From the NCBI RefSeq assembly GCF_015767275.1, contig NZ_JADWMY010000006.1:62001-126000 (forward strand): a DNA stretch of 64,000 bases, given 5' to 3'. Below, one piece after another: positions 8,967 through 17,863 of the stretch. The notes beneath the pieces are model-generated. The model ran no database searches, was not told the DNA's origin, and worked only from the letters and a program-made list of their open reading frames with translations. Numbering within the stretch: position 1 is the first letter of the stretch; the number at the start of each line of letters is the position of its first letter. A program made the translations under genes and the position numbers. This DNA is from Herbaspirillum sp. AP02. GTDB lineage: Bacteria > Pseudomonadota > Gammaproteobacteria > Burkholderiales > Burkholderiaceae_D.

Positions 8967-9150
8967 GGTGGTTGCAAATTCCTTTTGTGGCGCGGCTTTG
9001 CGCGGTATGGGTAGCTGGAAGATCTGCCTGGCTACCCACCTGGCTACTCACCCTGGAAGGCGTGGACGTGCGCGCAAAGTATTGCTGGGGCGCCACTATA
9101 GCATCAGCAGCTGGCCCTGTTCTGCGGGTGGAGCGATATCGGGGCGTCCC

Positions 9151-9462
9151 TCACGCGGCGCGAGCCAATGGCTGCACCTCTTCGGCGATACGTCCCGCAA
9201 GCTCAATTTCAGCCATCTTGAGATCGTAAGCCAATTGCAGATTGAGCCAGGACTGGGCATCGCCGCCAAAAAAACGGGCCAGGCGCAATGCCGTATCAAT
9301 AGTCACAGCGCGCTCTTCCCGCAGGATCGCAGAAATGCGAGGCGCGTCGACGCGCAGTGCCTTGGCCAGCGCGTTGCCGCTCATGTTCAGTTCAGCTAAA
9401 TATTCTTCCCGCAGTATTTCGCCCGGATGGATGGGGCGCATTCCGTTGACTGGTGCATTCAT
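9151..9462 (-). CDS. higA: HigA-family antitoxin
   Basis: 103-residue XRE-type DNA-binding protein with the HigA/VapI signature: MRPIHPGEILREEYL followed by a helix-turn-helix (GNALAKALRVDAPRISAILREERAVT) and a C-terminal helix. It should neutralise the adjacent toxin and repress the operon. It follows the toxin gene by 12 bp, in the toxin-first order typical of higBA and unlike most other systems. Confidence 0.9.
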   Translation of the reverse strand: MNAPVNGMRPIHPGEILREEYLAELNMSGNALAKALRVDAPRISAILREERAVTIDTALRLARFFGGDAQSWLNLQLAYDLKMAEIELAGRIAEEVQPLARAA

Positions 9463-9474
9463 GATGTTTCCCTC

Positions 9475-9762
9475 TCAGTGGTAGTCAACAATCTCCACGT
9501 TTGCAGCGCCGACAGCACCTTGGTCGTGCCAGACGAAGCAAATGCGGTATTGGCTGTTGATTCGGATACTGTGCTGGCCGGCGCGGCTGCCGGAGAGCGC
9601 TTCCAGGCGGTTTCCCGGGGGCGAGCGCAGGTAGTCCAGCGTCGACGCCGAATCAAGCATCTGAAGCTTGCGTTCTGCGACTTTGCGGAAGTTTGAAAAT
9701 CTTGCGACGGCGCGCCCTTGAAACAGCGCTTCGGTGTCTTGGCATCGGAAGCTAAGTATCAT
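9475..9762 (-). CDS. higB: HigB-family toxin
   Basis: 95-residue RelE-superfamily toxin, predicted ribosome-dependent mRNA endonuclease. Recognisable segments are FRCQDTEALFQG, the ARKL-like helix VAERKLQMLDSA, a PPGNRLEALSG strand and the C-terminal SIRINSQYRICFVW followed by VEIVDYH. This is the plasmid-maintenance-killer pattern. It is first in the operon. Flanking DNA is AT-richer than the neighbours, consistent with acquired DNA. Confidence 0.9.
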   Translation of the reverse strand: MILSFRCQDTEALFQGRAVARFSNFRKVAERKLQMLDSASTLDYLRSPPGNRLEALSGSRAGQHSIRINSQYRICFVWHDQGAVGAANVEIVDYH

Positions 9763-9773
9763 GGAGATACCGT

Positions 9774-9804
9774 ATAACGTTGAGCGTTATGCGTCAAGCG
9801 TTAT
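9774..9804 (-). promoter_or_regulatory. higBA operator
   Basis: ATAACG-TTGAG-CGTTAT (9774-9790) is a perfect inverted repeat, and a third half-site CGTTAT occurs at 9799-9804. The block lies 12-42 bp upstream of the higB ATG, where an antitoxin would autoregulate. The operator role is inferred from position and symmetry. Confidence 0.65.
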
Positions 9805-9959
9805 GAATGTTAGGTGGGGCCGTACGATAAAAGTTTCACATGCACTTGGTATTGATGCTATCGATTTATGTAATTTCTATAGATTTATTTAATTGAGCGT
9901 GCTGAGCATGCGTACCAGCTGACAAGTGGCATAGCGTCCCACCGACGATAGCTACGACA

Positions 9960-9987
9960 AGGGGAACGGCCTTGCGGCCGTTCCCCT
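9960..9987 (-). terminator. Terminator of the PEP-CTERM gene
   Basis: AGGGGAACGGCC-TTGC-GGCCGTTCCCCT is a perfect 12-bp stem with a tetraloop, 33 bp beyond the stop of the minus-strand gene. The T run on the minus strand is weak. Confidence 0.75.
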
Positions 9988-10019
9988 CGCGCTTGTCAAC
10001 GATCAGAGTGCGGCGACGA

Positions 10020-10592
10020 TCAAGCCGGCATCATCTGCGCGCTGGTCATCTGCGCGCCGTCATCACCGGCTTTGCGGCGGCGACGGTAGGCGGCGAAGCC
10101 GACCAGGCCCAGGCCGCCGATCATCATGGCGGTGGTGGAGGCTTCCGGTACCGGTGCCACGCTGATGTTGCCAGCGAAGCTGCCGCCCGCCGAACCCAGG
10201 ACAGTACCCGCTACCGACAGGGTGTACAGACCGCCGGTCAGGCCGTTGGTGCGCAGGCTGAAGGTCTGCAGGTCACCGCTGGAGAGCTGGGTGCCGGTGT
10301 AGGTCTGACCATTGCCGCTGAGCGTAAAGCTGCTGATGCCCACGCGGGAGAGACCATCCAGTGCGATCGAGACCAGGGCCGACGACACCGCAGTGCCAGC
10401 ACCGCCGACGTTGAAGGTGAAGTTTTCCAGGAAGGTCTGGCCGGTGGTGTTGTCGCCATAGCGGGCGCTGAAGGTCGACGTGGCGTCGGTCCAGACCAGT
10501 GCACGCGTGCGTTCCAGATCGGCTGCGCTGGCCGAGGATGCCATGGCGACGAACGCGGACGCGATCAGGAAACTGCTCAACAGTTTTTTCAT
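10020..10592 (-). CDS. PEP-CTERM sorted exoprotein
   Basis: 190-residue secreted protein. An N-terminal Sec signal peptide (MKKLLSSFLIASAFVAMASSASA) is followed by a Ser/Thr/Gly-rich beta-type body. The C-terminus carries the exosortase signal: VPEAST, a hydrophobic segment and the basic cluster YRRRRK. The internal FLENFTFNV resembles the FxDxF subclass of PEP-CTERM proteins. Such proteins are processed by EpsH/XrtA exosortases and associated with exopolysaccharide or biofilm; no exosortase gene lies in the window. Unusually, about 17 residues follow the basic cluster. A good AAGAGGT ribosome binding site precedes the ATG. Confidence 0.85.
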   Translation of the reverse strand: MKKLLSSFLIASAFVAMASSASAADLERTRALVWTDATSTFSARYGDNTTGQTFLENFTFNVGGAGTAVSSALVSIALDGLSRVGISSFTLSGNGQTYTGTQLSSGDLQTFSLRTNGLTGGLYTLSVAGTVLGSAGGSFAGNISVAPVPEASTTAMMIGGLGLVGFAAYRRRRKAGDDGAQMTSAQMMPA

Positions 10593-11053
10593 TGGGATAC
10601 CTCTTTCGGGTTCGATTGATTGGTTGATTTTGAAAGCACTGCAAGGGGGATTTTTTACGTCGACGGGTTTTGTTATTGATGTTGGCGAGGTCGACGCGGG
10701 GTGTCCCTGTTTTTGATTTTTGTTCGACGGGACGTGCAGAGAATAATAGAAAAATACTAACTTTTACAACTGATTATTACGTTTTACAGGTAACAGGTGT
10801 TGCGCTGTAGGATTCCTGGAAGTCGCTCTGGTAAAGGGTTTCCGACGATGAGCTTAAATTTCTGTGTGGATTTGTTTGGGTGCAGAAACTAAGTTTTTGA
10901 AGCGCTCAGGCGTTCCCGCCAGTTGGAAAAGCGCAGCGAAAGAGGCGTCGGAAAATCTGCACTTGTGGATGAGGTCGAGCTTGATCAAGCTCGGCCTTAA
11001 GAGGCAAGCTCTGCAGTGGCCGTAATGACCCTGCAGAGCCAGGTGGGGAGGGA
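10593..11053. other. AT-rich intergenic region with hairpins
   Basis: 461 bp without a supported gene and clearly AT-richer than its surroundings. On the minus strand, TTGTAA (10764-10769) and TATTAT (10743-10748) could be a -35/-10 pair for the PEP-CTERM gene, but the 15-bp spacing is short. GAGCTTGATCAAGCTC (10977-10992) is a perfect 16-bp palindrome of unknown role. A short minus-strand open frame here shows no coding character. Confidence 0.5.
11008..11039 (-). terminator. Terminator of the MipA/OmpV gene
   Basis: GCTCTGCAG and CTGCAGAGC form a perfect 9-bp stem around a 14-nt loop, 15 bp past the stop of the minus-strand gene. Confidence 0.6.
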
Positions 11054-11830
11054 TTACTTGAAGCGGTAGCTTACTGCCACGATGGCGGTGTCGTCGGTAT
11101 GGCGGCGTACCAGCGGACTGTCGCTGACGCTGTTGTCGAGCCACTTGCGACGCCAGTGCAGGTTCAGGTGCCAGTCGCCGGTGAGCGGCACATCGGCAGC
11201 CAATCCCAGGGTGGGACTGGTGGACGCGCCGGCGCGGTACTGACGCACGCCGCTGGCGGCGGATTCGCTGGCCGAGACGCCGAAGAAATAATCGTTGTAG
11301 CTGGCGCTGCGATATTCGACGCCGACCTGTGGGTAGAAGCTCACCGGTCCGACATCGAACTGGGCGGCATAGATGGCTTCGGCCAGGGTGCCATGGGACT
11401 TGTTGAAGTCACGGAAGACGTTGAGGAAGAAGGCGCCGAACGGGGTTTCCTGGTAGGTGCCCAGGCCCAGCGGGATGGGATCGGAACGACGTTGCAGGCC
11501 GCGGTCGGCATCGAAGCCTTGCAGGTCGACGCGTCCGGCCAGCTCCAGGTAGCCGTAGCCCATGCGCGCGGTCTTGATGCCGAAGGTGTCGAGGCGGGCG
11601 AAGAAACGCCCGTAGTCGAAGTAGGTGTAGGGCAGGACCGTGTTGCGGGCACTGCGGTCGAGGCCGTTGCGTTCGAGCCGGTAGGCGCCGGCACCGAGGT
11701 CACCGGTGATGCGGTCGTGCAGTTGCAGCGGATCGGCACTCGCGGTATTGCTTGCGCTGGTGTCGGCTTGCTGGGCCAGTGCAGGCAGGGCGCAGCAGGC
11801 CAGGGTCAGGGTGGCGAGTATTGTTTTCAT
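11054..11830 (-). CDS. MipA/OmpV family outer membrane protein
   Basis: 258-residue predicted outer-membrane barrel with a cleavable signal peptide ending ALPALAQ. The mature protein shows the family pattern GDLGAGAYRLER, then VLPYTYFDYGRFFARLDTFG split over strands, GYGYLELAGRVDL, and ends in the aromatic VSYRFK typical of Bam-assembled barrels. Relatives are the MltA scaffold MipA and Vibrio OmpV. Its own substrate or partner is not evident. It is a single gene between two terminators. Confidence 0.85.
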   Translation of the reverse strand: MKTILATLTLACCALPALAQQADTSASNTASADPLQLHDRITGDLGAGAYRLERNGLDRSARNTVLPYTYFDYGRFFARLDTFGIKTARMGYGYLELAGRVDLQGFDADRGLQRRSDPIPLGLGTYQETPFGAFFLNVFRDFNKSHGTLAEAIYAAQFDVGPVSFYPQVGVEYRSASYNDYFFGVSASESAASGVRQYRAGASTSPTLGLAADVPLTGDWHLNLHWRRKWLDNSVSDSPLVRRHTDDTAIVAVSYRFK

Positions 11831-11964
11831 GATAGGCAGTGGTGGTGGAGCCAGATGGCATTGTAGCGGTCGTCAGGCTGCCCCGGCGGCTTGCGTGCCG
11901 GGGTGCTGGCCAGATGCGGCCGGTCAGCAACAGCCGGGGCAACGTGGCAATGAACAACGATGAA

Positions 11965-11993
11965 CAATGGCCTGCCATTGCGGCAGGCCATTG
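11965..11993 (-). terminator. Terminator of the Old Yellow Enzyme gene
   Basis: CAATGGCCTGCC-ATTGC-GGCAGGCCATTG is a perfect 12-bp stem, 45 bp past the stop codon on the minus strand, followed there by TTCATCGTTGTTC. Confidence 0.7.
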
Positions 11994-12038
11994 TCGGCGC
12001 GTGTTGAGCCTTCTTCAGCCTTCGTCAGCGACGAAGCC

Positions 12039-13157
12039 TCAGGACGCTTGCATCGGCGGGTAGTCGGTATAGCCTTCGGCGCCGCCACCATACAGCGTGG
12101 CCTGGTTGAAGTCGGCCAGGTCGGCGCCGGCCTTGAAGCGCTCCACCAGGTCGGGATTGGCGATGAAGGGGCGGCCGAAGGCCACCAGGTCGGCCAGGTT
12201 GCCTTGGCGCGCCTTCACGGCCATCTCCAGGTCATAGCCGTTGTTGGCGATGTAGATGCCCTGGAACAGGTCGCGCAGCACCTGCAGGTCGAAGCCCCCG
12301 GCCACCTCGCGCGGGCCGCCGGTCGCGCCCTCCACCACGTGCAGGTAGACCAGCTTGTAGCGGTTCAACTGCTGCACCACGTAGCTGAAGAGGGCCTTGG
12401 GATCGCTGTCGGCAATGTCGTTGGCCGGGCTGATCGGGGACAGGCGGATGCCCACGCGTTCGCTGGGCACGACCGAGGTGACGGCGGCCACCACTTCCAG
12501 CAGCAGGCGGGCGCGGTTTTCGATGCTGCCGCCGTAGGCGTCGGTGCGCTGGTTGGTCTTGTCGCGCAGGAACTGGTCCAGCAGATAACCATTGGCGGCG
12601 TGGATTTCGACACCGTCGAAGCCGGCCTGCATGGAGAGCTGGGCGGCGGTCTTGTATTGCTCGACGAGGGCGGGCAGTTCGGAGAGTTCCAGCGCACGCG
12701 GTTCGACGAAGGGCTTGAAGCCGCTTTCGGTGAAGGCGTTGCCTTCGGGCTTGACGGCCGAGGGCGCTACCGGCAGGGCATTGCCGGGTTGCAGGTCAGG
12801 GTGGGAGATGCGGCCCACGTGCCAGAGCTGCAGGAAGATGCGGCCGCCCTTGGCGTGCACGGCATCGGTGATCTTCTTCCAGCCGGCCACCTGGGCCTGG
12901 TCATAGATGCCGGGAGTCCAGGCGTAGCCCTTGCCCTGCGGCGAAATCTGCGTGGCCTCGGCGATGATCAGGCCGGCACCAGCGCGCTGGGCGTAGTACT
13001 CGGCCGCCAGTGGCGTGGGGACATCGCCGGCCTGGGCGCGGCTGCGCGTGAGCGGGGCCATGACGATGCGGTTCTGCAGTTGCACCGCACCCAGTTGCAT
13101 GGGCTTGAACAGGTCACTGCTGGCGTGGACGTTGGCACTGGTATTGGCGTTGGTCAT
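12039..13157 (-). CDS. Old Yellow Enzyme family alkene reductase (NemA-like)
   Basis: 372-residue FMN-dependent NADH:flavin oxidoreductase. Seen in order: LFKPMQLGAVQLQNRIVMAPLTRSRA, the active-site region QLWHVGRISHPDLQ, the substrate-binding HAANGYLLDQFLRDKTNQRTD with its His-Ala-Ala-Asn core, and the phosphate-binding ANNGYD...FGRPFIANPDL near the C-terminus. This fits the NemA/xenobiotic reductase group acting on activated C=C bonds, N-ethylmaleimide or nitro-esters; the physiological substrate is unknown. ATG 13157 is chosen because AAAGGAAC precedes it at good spacing. Confidence 0.9.
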   Translation of the reverse strand: MTNANTSANVHASSDLFKPMQLGAVQLQNRIVMAPLTRSRAQAGDVPTPLAAEYYAQRAGAGLIIAEATQISPQGKGYAWTPGIYDQAQVAGWKKITDAVHAKGGRIFLQLWHVGRISHPDLQPGNALPVAPSAVKPEGNAFTESGFKPFVEPRALELSELPALVEQYKTAAQLSMQAGFDGVEIHAANGYLLDQFLRDKTNQRTDAYGGSIENRARLLLEVVAAVTSVVPSERVGIRLSPISPANDIADSDPKALFSYVVQQLNRYKLVYLHVVEGATGGPREVAGGFDLQVLRDLFQGIYIANNGYDLEMAVKARQGNLADLVAFGRPFIANPDLVERFKAGADLADFNQATLYGGGAEGYTDYPPMQAS

Positions 13158-13333
13158 GCTGTTCCTTTCTTGTTGGCATTGAAGGGGGCGACAGTGGTCG
13201 ACCCTGTTACCGACCACGGCGGATCGGCAGCGTTCCGAAAATGGATCAACAGTCTAGACGGGAAGCGCTTTGCTTGCTGGCGGCCGGTCGTATGACCTGT
13301 TCTTGCCGAAGGGTAATGCATGGCGCCGGGACG

Positions 13334-13360
13334 AAAAAAAGCCACCGCTTGCGCGGTGGC
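13334..13360 (-). terminator. Rho-independent terminator of pepA
   Basis: On the minus strand GCCACCGC-GCAA-GCGGTGGC (an 8-bp stem with tetraloop) is followed by seven T residues, the textbook intrinsic terminator. It lies 59 bp past the pepA stop. Confidence 0.92.
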
Positions 13361-13418
13361 CGTTACGGCATCTGGCGGGCTACCTTGGTGGGCCCGCCTG
13401 AGCTCGTTTGGAATCGCC

Positions 13419-14939
13419 TCAGCCGCGTGCCGAGCGGGCCCGCGCCTGGCCGAGCAGCCAGGTGGTCAGCAGCGGCACCGGGCGGCCGGTGGCGCCCTTG
13501 GCGGCGCCGCTCTTCCAGGCGGTGCCGGCGATGTCCAGGTGGGCCCAGGTGTACTTGCGGGTGAAGCGCTCCAGGAAGCAGGCGGCGGTGACGCTGCCGC
13601 CCGGCTGGCCGCCGATGTTGGCGATGTCGGCGAAGTTGGACTTCAACTGCTCCTGGTAGACCTCCTGGATCGGCATGCGCCAGGCGGTGTCGCCACTGTC
13701 GCGGCCAGCGGCCAGCAGGCCATTGGCCAACTGGTCGTGGGCCTCGTCTTCACGGGTGAACAGGCCCGTGTTGTGATGGCCCAGGGCCACCACGCAGGCG
13801 CCGGTCAGGGTGGCGATGTCGATCACGGCGGCTGGCTTGAAGCGCTCCACGTAGGTCAGGGCGTCGCACAGGATCAGGCGGCCTTCGGCGTCGGTGTTGA
13901 GCACTTCGATGGTCTGGCCGGACATCGAGGTGACGATGTCGCCCGGCTTGGTAGCGCGGCCGGAGGGCATGTTTTCGCAGGTCGGGATGACGCCGATGAC
14001 ATTGAGCTTCAGGCCCAGTTCGGCGATGGTACGGAAGGTGCCCAGCACCGAGGCGGCGCCGCACATGTCGTATTTCATCTCGTCCATGTTCAGGCCCGGC
14101 TTGAGCGAGATGCCGCCGGTGTCGAAGGTGATGCCCTTGCCCACCAGCACCACCGGGGCGTCCTTGGACTTGCCGCCCAGGTGCTTCAATACGATGAACT
14201 TGGGCGGCTGGTCGCTGCCGTTGGTGACCGACAGGAAGCTGCCCATCTTGAGGGCTTCCAGTTGCTTGCGGTCCAGCACTTCCACACCCAGCTTGAATTC
14301 CTTGGCCAGCTTCTTGGCGGTATTGGCCAGGTAGGTCGGGGTGCAGACGTTGCCGGGCAGGTTGCCCAGTTCCTTGGTCAGCGCCATGCCGTTGGCCAGG
14401 GCCACGGCCTCGCCCAGAGCTGCCTTGGCGGCCACGCCGTCGGCGGCGTTCACCAGCAGGGTGATCTTCCTGACGCCGGTGGGAGCGGGGTCCTTCTTGC
14501 TCTTCAGGGTATCGGAACGATAGATTGCGTCGCGGCCGGCCAGTACCACGTTGCGGATGGCCCAGGCCAGGTCGCGGCCCTTGATGCCATCGAAGGGCAG
14601 GGCCAGGGCGGCGTCGTCGCAGCCCAGGGTGGCCAGGCAGCGCACCAGGCCGGCGCTGGCGGCGGCGAAGCTCTTGTCGGCGATCTCTTCGTCGGCGCCC
14701 AGGCCCAGCAGCACGATGCGTTCAGCGGCGATGCCGGTGACGCCGCGCAGCAGCAGGGTCGAGCCCGGCTTGCCGGAAATGTCGCCCGACTTCAGCGCGG
14801 CGCTGATCGCGCCCAGCTTGTCCAGTGCCCCGGCTGCCTTGGACAGCTTGCGGTTTTCATAGATGCCAACGACCAGCGCGCCGGTCTTGACGGCGGTCAC
14901 GGCGGTTTTTGCGTCCAATGTTTTTGTGCTAAAGTCCAT
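13419..14939 (-). CDS. pepA: Leucyl aminopeptidase (M17)
   Basis: 506-residue cytosolic di-metal aminopeptidase. The N-terminal macro-like domain (about 1-170) is followed by the catalytic domain with [17 protein letters not shown] (metal-binding Lys and Asp), the [13 protein letters not shown] stretch and the diagnostic NTDAEGRL. Length and order are normal for PepA. It is divergent from lptF, an arrangement common in beta- and gammaproteobacteria. Confidence 0.96.
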   Translation of the reverse strand: MDFSTKTLDAKTAVTAVKTGALVVGIYENRKLSKAAGALDKLGAISAALKSGDISGKPGSTLLLRGVTGIAAERIVLLGLGADEEIADKSFAAASAGLVRCLATLGCDDAALALPFDGIKGRDLAWAIRNVVLAGRDAIYRSDTLKSKKDPAPTGVRKITLLVNAADGVAAKAALGEAVALANGMALTKELGNLPGNVCTPTYLANTAKKLAKEFKLGVEVLDRKQLEALKMGSFLSVTNGSDQPPKFIVLKHLGGKSKDAPVVLVGKGITFDTGGISLKPGLNMDEMKYDMCGAASVLGTFRTIAELGLKLNVIGVIPTCENMPSGRATKPGDIVTSMSGQTIEVLNTDAEGRLILCDALTYVERFKPAAVIDIATLTGACVVALGHHNTGLFTREDEAHDQLANGLLAAGRDSGDTAWRMPIQEVYQEQLKSNFADIANIGGQPGGSVTAACFLERFTRKYTWAHLDIAGTAWKSGAAKGATGRPVPLLTTWLLGQARARSARG

Positions 14940-15092
14940 CGTTCGTCCTTTGTATGAATTACCTGGCGATTATAGAGCCCATTTCGACGCCACGCGCGCG
15001 TGAGTTCGGCCAGCTCGGCCAGTTCCGGATGCGTCGCAGGGCCAGGCCACCGATTCATTGACCCCGATACCAGAGACAATTCCAGCATTCCC

Positions 15093-16223
15093 ATGATTTT
15101 CCAGCGCGCTCTGCGTCGCGAACTGACCAGCACCGCAGGTGGGGTCTTCACGACGCTGTTTACCATCACGCTGACCGTGATGCTGATCAAGATCCTCGGC
15201 CAGGCCGCCGGTGGGCAGGTGGCGTCGCAAGACGTACTGGCCCTGATCGGCTTCCAGTCGCTGAACTACATGCCCATCATCCTGATCCTGACCGGCTTCA
15301 TCTCGGTGTTGCTGGTGATGACGCGCAGCTACCAGGATTCCGAGATCGTGGTCTGGTTCGCCTGCGGTCTGTCGCTCACGCGCTGGATCGTGCCGATACT
15401 GAAATTCGGCTGGCCCATCGTGGCCCTGGTGGCGACGCTGTCCTTCGTGGTCACGCCCTGGGCCAACGAACAGAGCAGCGAGTACCGCAGCCGCTTCGAG
15501 CAGCGCGAGGACATCGCCCGCGTCTCCCCCGGCAAGTTCCAGGAATCGGCCGCGGCCAACCGCATCTTCTTCGTCGAGGGCATTTCCGGCGACGCTTCCA
15601 AGGTGCGCAACATCTTTGTCAATACCATCAATGCCGACGGCAAGAACAGCGTGGTGGTGGCCAAGGAAGGCGAGACCGTCATCGATCCCGATGGCGAGAA
15701 GTTCGTGGTCATGAACAAGGGTCGCCGCTATGACGGCTCGCCCAGCCTGCCGGATTTCCAGATCGTCGATTTCGAACGTTATGGCCTGCTGATCGGCAAC
15801 CAGTCGCAGGCGGCTGCCGGCGAGCGCTCGGCACGGGCGCTGCAGATGGGTGAGCTGCTACAGAAGAGCGACGGCTATGCGCGCGGCGAACTGCTGTGGC
15901 GTATCGCCTTGCCGCTGATGGCATTGGCCCTGATGCTGCTGGCCATCCCGCTGTCCTTCGTGAACCCGCGTGCCGGCCGTTCGCTGGGCCTGCTGGTGGC
16001 GCTGCTGCTGTTCGTGGTCTACAGCAATACGGTCAGCGTGTTCCAGGCCTCGGTGGCGCAGCAGCGCACCAGCTTCATGATGGCCTGGTGGCCGGTGCAC
16101 GTGATCGTGGCAGCACTGATCGTGGGCATGTTCGTGCTGCGGCTCAATATCAACCATCCCTATCACCCATCCCGGTTGTGGAGCCGTGTGCGCCGCGCCA
16201 TGACGTTCCAGCGCGAGGCCTGA
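15093..16223 (+). CDS. lptF: LPS export ABC permease LptF
   Basis: 376-residue inner-membrane subunit of the LptB2FG complex, which extracts lipopolysaccharide and passes it to LptC and LptA. It starts MIFQRALRRELTSTAGGVF, with TM1 at about 15-35, further N-terminal TMs to about 115, a periplasmic beta-jellyroll domain at about 130-255, and C-terminal TMs at about 270-355. ATG 15093 gives the family-typical N-terminus; the frame stays open upstream. lptG begins one base after its stop. Confidence 0.95.
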   Translation: MIFQRALRRELTSTAGGVFTTLFTITLTVMLIKILGQAAGGQVASQDVLALIGFQSLNYMPIILILTGFISVLLVMTRSYQDSEIVVWFACGLSLTRWIVPILKFGWPIVALVATLSFVVTPWANEQSSEYRSRFEQREDIARVSPGKFQESAAANRIFFVEGISGDASKVRNIFVNTINADGKNSVVVAKEGETVIDPDGEKFVVMNKGRRYDGSPSLPDFQIVDFERYGLLIGNQSQAAAGERSARALQMGELLQKSDGYARGELLWRIALPLMALALMLLAIPLSFVNPRAGRSLGLLVALLLFVVYSNTVSVFQASVAQQRTSFMMAWWPVHVIVAALIVGMFVLRLNINHPYHPSRLWSRVRRAMTFQREA

Positions 16224-16224
16224 G

Positions 16225-17355
16225 ATGAGAGTCATCCAACGTTACTTCACCTCCGAGATCACGCGCTCGGTGCTGTTCGCGCTGGCGGCCTTCCTGGCGC
16301 TGTTCGCCTTCTTTGAAATGATGGGCCAGCTGGAGCAGGTCGGCCGCAATGGCTACAAGCTGCAGGAGGCGGTGTTCTACGTGCTCATGGGTTTGCCCGG
16401 CAACGTCTATGAACTGATGCCCACGGCGGTGCTGATCGGCACCATCTACACCCTCTCGCAACTGGCGGCGCGCTCCGAATTCACCATCATGCGGGTCTCC
16501 AGCATGTCTACCGGCATGGCGGCCAAGGTGCTGCTGCGCATCGGTGTCGGTTTTGCGGTGCTGACCATCGTCTTCGGCGAGCTGATTGCGCCCAAGGCCA
16601 GCGAGTGGGCCGAGAAGCTCAAGCTGCAGGCGCAGGGGGCGTCGATGTCGTCGCAGTTCCGCTCGGGCATGTGGGCCAAGGACGTGATCAAGGACAAGGG
16701 TCTGGAAGGCAACGTCACCGGCAGCCGCTTCATCAACATCCAGACCGTGCAACCGGATGGCCGTATCGAGGGCGTCAAGCTCTATGAACTCGATACCGAT
16801 TTCCACATGGCCCGCATGATCACTGCCAAGTCCGGCCTGTACGAGGGCAATCACCAGTGGGTGCTCAATGAGGTGGTGCAGTCCGATTTCACCGGCGGCC
16901 GTGACCGCAAGATCACCGAGCCGGTCAAGACCGTCAAGACGGCCCAGATGAAGCTGGTCTCGGAGGTGACGCCGGAAATCCTGTCGGTCCTGTTTGCCGA
17001 TCCGGACCGCATGTCGGCCTATGACCTGCTGGCCTATACCAAGCACCTGGAAGCCAACAACCAGCGCACCGACCGCTATGAAATCGCGTTCTGGAAGAAG
17101 ATCGTCTACCCGCTGTCCATCTTCGTGATGATGGCGCTGGCGCTGCCCTTCGCCTACCTGCACTTCCGCGCCGGTGGCGTGAGCCTGAAGATCTTCACCG
17201 GCATCATGATCGGCGTGTGCTTCCAGTTGATCAACAGCCTCTTTTCCCACCTGGGTTTGCTCAATACCTGGCCGGCTTTCGTCACGGCGGCGCTCCCCAG
17301 CCTGCTGTTCATGGCGCTGGCGATCGGCGCCCTGTGGTGGGTGGAACGCACCTGA
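16225..17355 (+). CDS. lptG: LPS export ABC permease LptG
   Basis: 376-residue partner of LptF in the LPS transporter. MRVIQRYFTSEI is the usual LptG start; TM helices flank a periplasmic jellyroll domain (about 120-270), with the coupling-helix region containing SEFTIMRVSSMS at about 89-100. It follows lptF with a 1-bp gap, so the two are co-translated at equal levels as the heterodimer requires. The ATPase lptB is not in the window. Confidence 0.95.
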   Translation: MRVIQRYFTSEITRSVLFALAAFLALFAFFEMMGQLEQVGRNGYKLQEAVFYVLMGLPGNVYELMPTAVLIGTIYTLSQLAARSEFTIMRVSSMSTGMAAKVLLRIGVGFAVLTIVFGELIAPKASEWAEKLKLQAQGASMSSQFRSGMWAKDVIKDKGLEGNVTGSRFINIQTVQPDGRIEGVKLYELDTDFHMARMITAKSGLYEGNHQWVLNEVVQSDFTGGRDRKITEPVKTVKTAQMKLVSEVTPEILSVLFADPDRMSAYDLLAYTKHLEANNQRTDRYEIAFWKKIVYPLSIFVMMALALPFAYLHFRAGGVSLKIFTGIMIGVCFQLINSLFSHLGLLNTWPAFVTAALPSLLFMALAIGALWWVERT

Positions 17356-17403
17356 CCCCAGTTGATCTCAGCTGATCCCGTCTCAACCCGATACGACATC
17401 CGC

Positions 17404-17775
17404 ATGCAACAAAGCCTGATCCTCTTCGCCCATGGCGCCCGCGACCCGGCCTGGGCCGCACCGTTCGAACGTCTGCGCACGCTGACCCGCGCAGCCATGC
17501 CGGCTGTCGGCGTGGAGCTGGCTTTCCTGGAACTGATGCAACCGGACCTGCCCACCGTGGTGGCGCAGCAGGTGGCGGCCGGTAGCCGGCGTGTGACGGT
17601 GATCCCGGTATTCCTGGGGCAGGGGGGGCATGTGCGGCGCGACCTGCCGCAATTGCTGGAGCAGTTGCGCCAGGCACATCCGGAGGTGGAGATTCGCACC
17701 GTGCCGGCGGTGGGCGAGGATGAGGCCGTGCTGCAGGCGATTGCCGCCTATTGCATCGGGACCTTGCAGACCTGA
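17404..17775 (+). CDS. CbiX-type sirohydrochlorin chelatase
   Basis: 123-residue single-domain (short) CbiX/SirB-like chelatase. The two metal-binding histidines appear in ILFAHGARDPAW (about His9) and FLGQGGHVRRDLP (about His76). It inserts Co2+ or Fe2+ into sirohydrochlorin. With SUMT and siroheme-dependent sulfite reductase encoded nearby and no CysG in view, supplying siroheme is a reasonable inference; a cobalamin role cannot be excluded. ATG 17404 gives the family-typical N-terminus. It follows lptG by 48 bp. Confidence 0.85.
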   Translation: MQQSLILFAHGARDPAWAAPFERLRTLTRAAMPAVGVELAFLELMQPDLPTVVAQQVAAGSRRVTVIPVFLGQGGHVRRDLPQLLEQLRQAHPEVEIRTVPAVGEDEAVLQAIAAYCIGTLQT

Positions 17776-17805
17776 CGGGTCCGCTCCGCTGGCGCTGCAA
17801 ACAAG

Positions 17806-17829
17806 GATGGCCCGTCGTGACGGGCCATC
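17806..17829 (+). terminator. Terminator between cbiX and csaA
   Basis: GATGGCCCG and CGGGCCATC form a 9-bp stem (up to 11 bp if the loop closes further), followed on the plus strand by TTCTTTT. It lies between convergent genes. Confidence 0.75.
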
Positions 17830-17863
17830 TTCTTTTGGGGCAGCTGACTGGGTTGTGGCCGGA

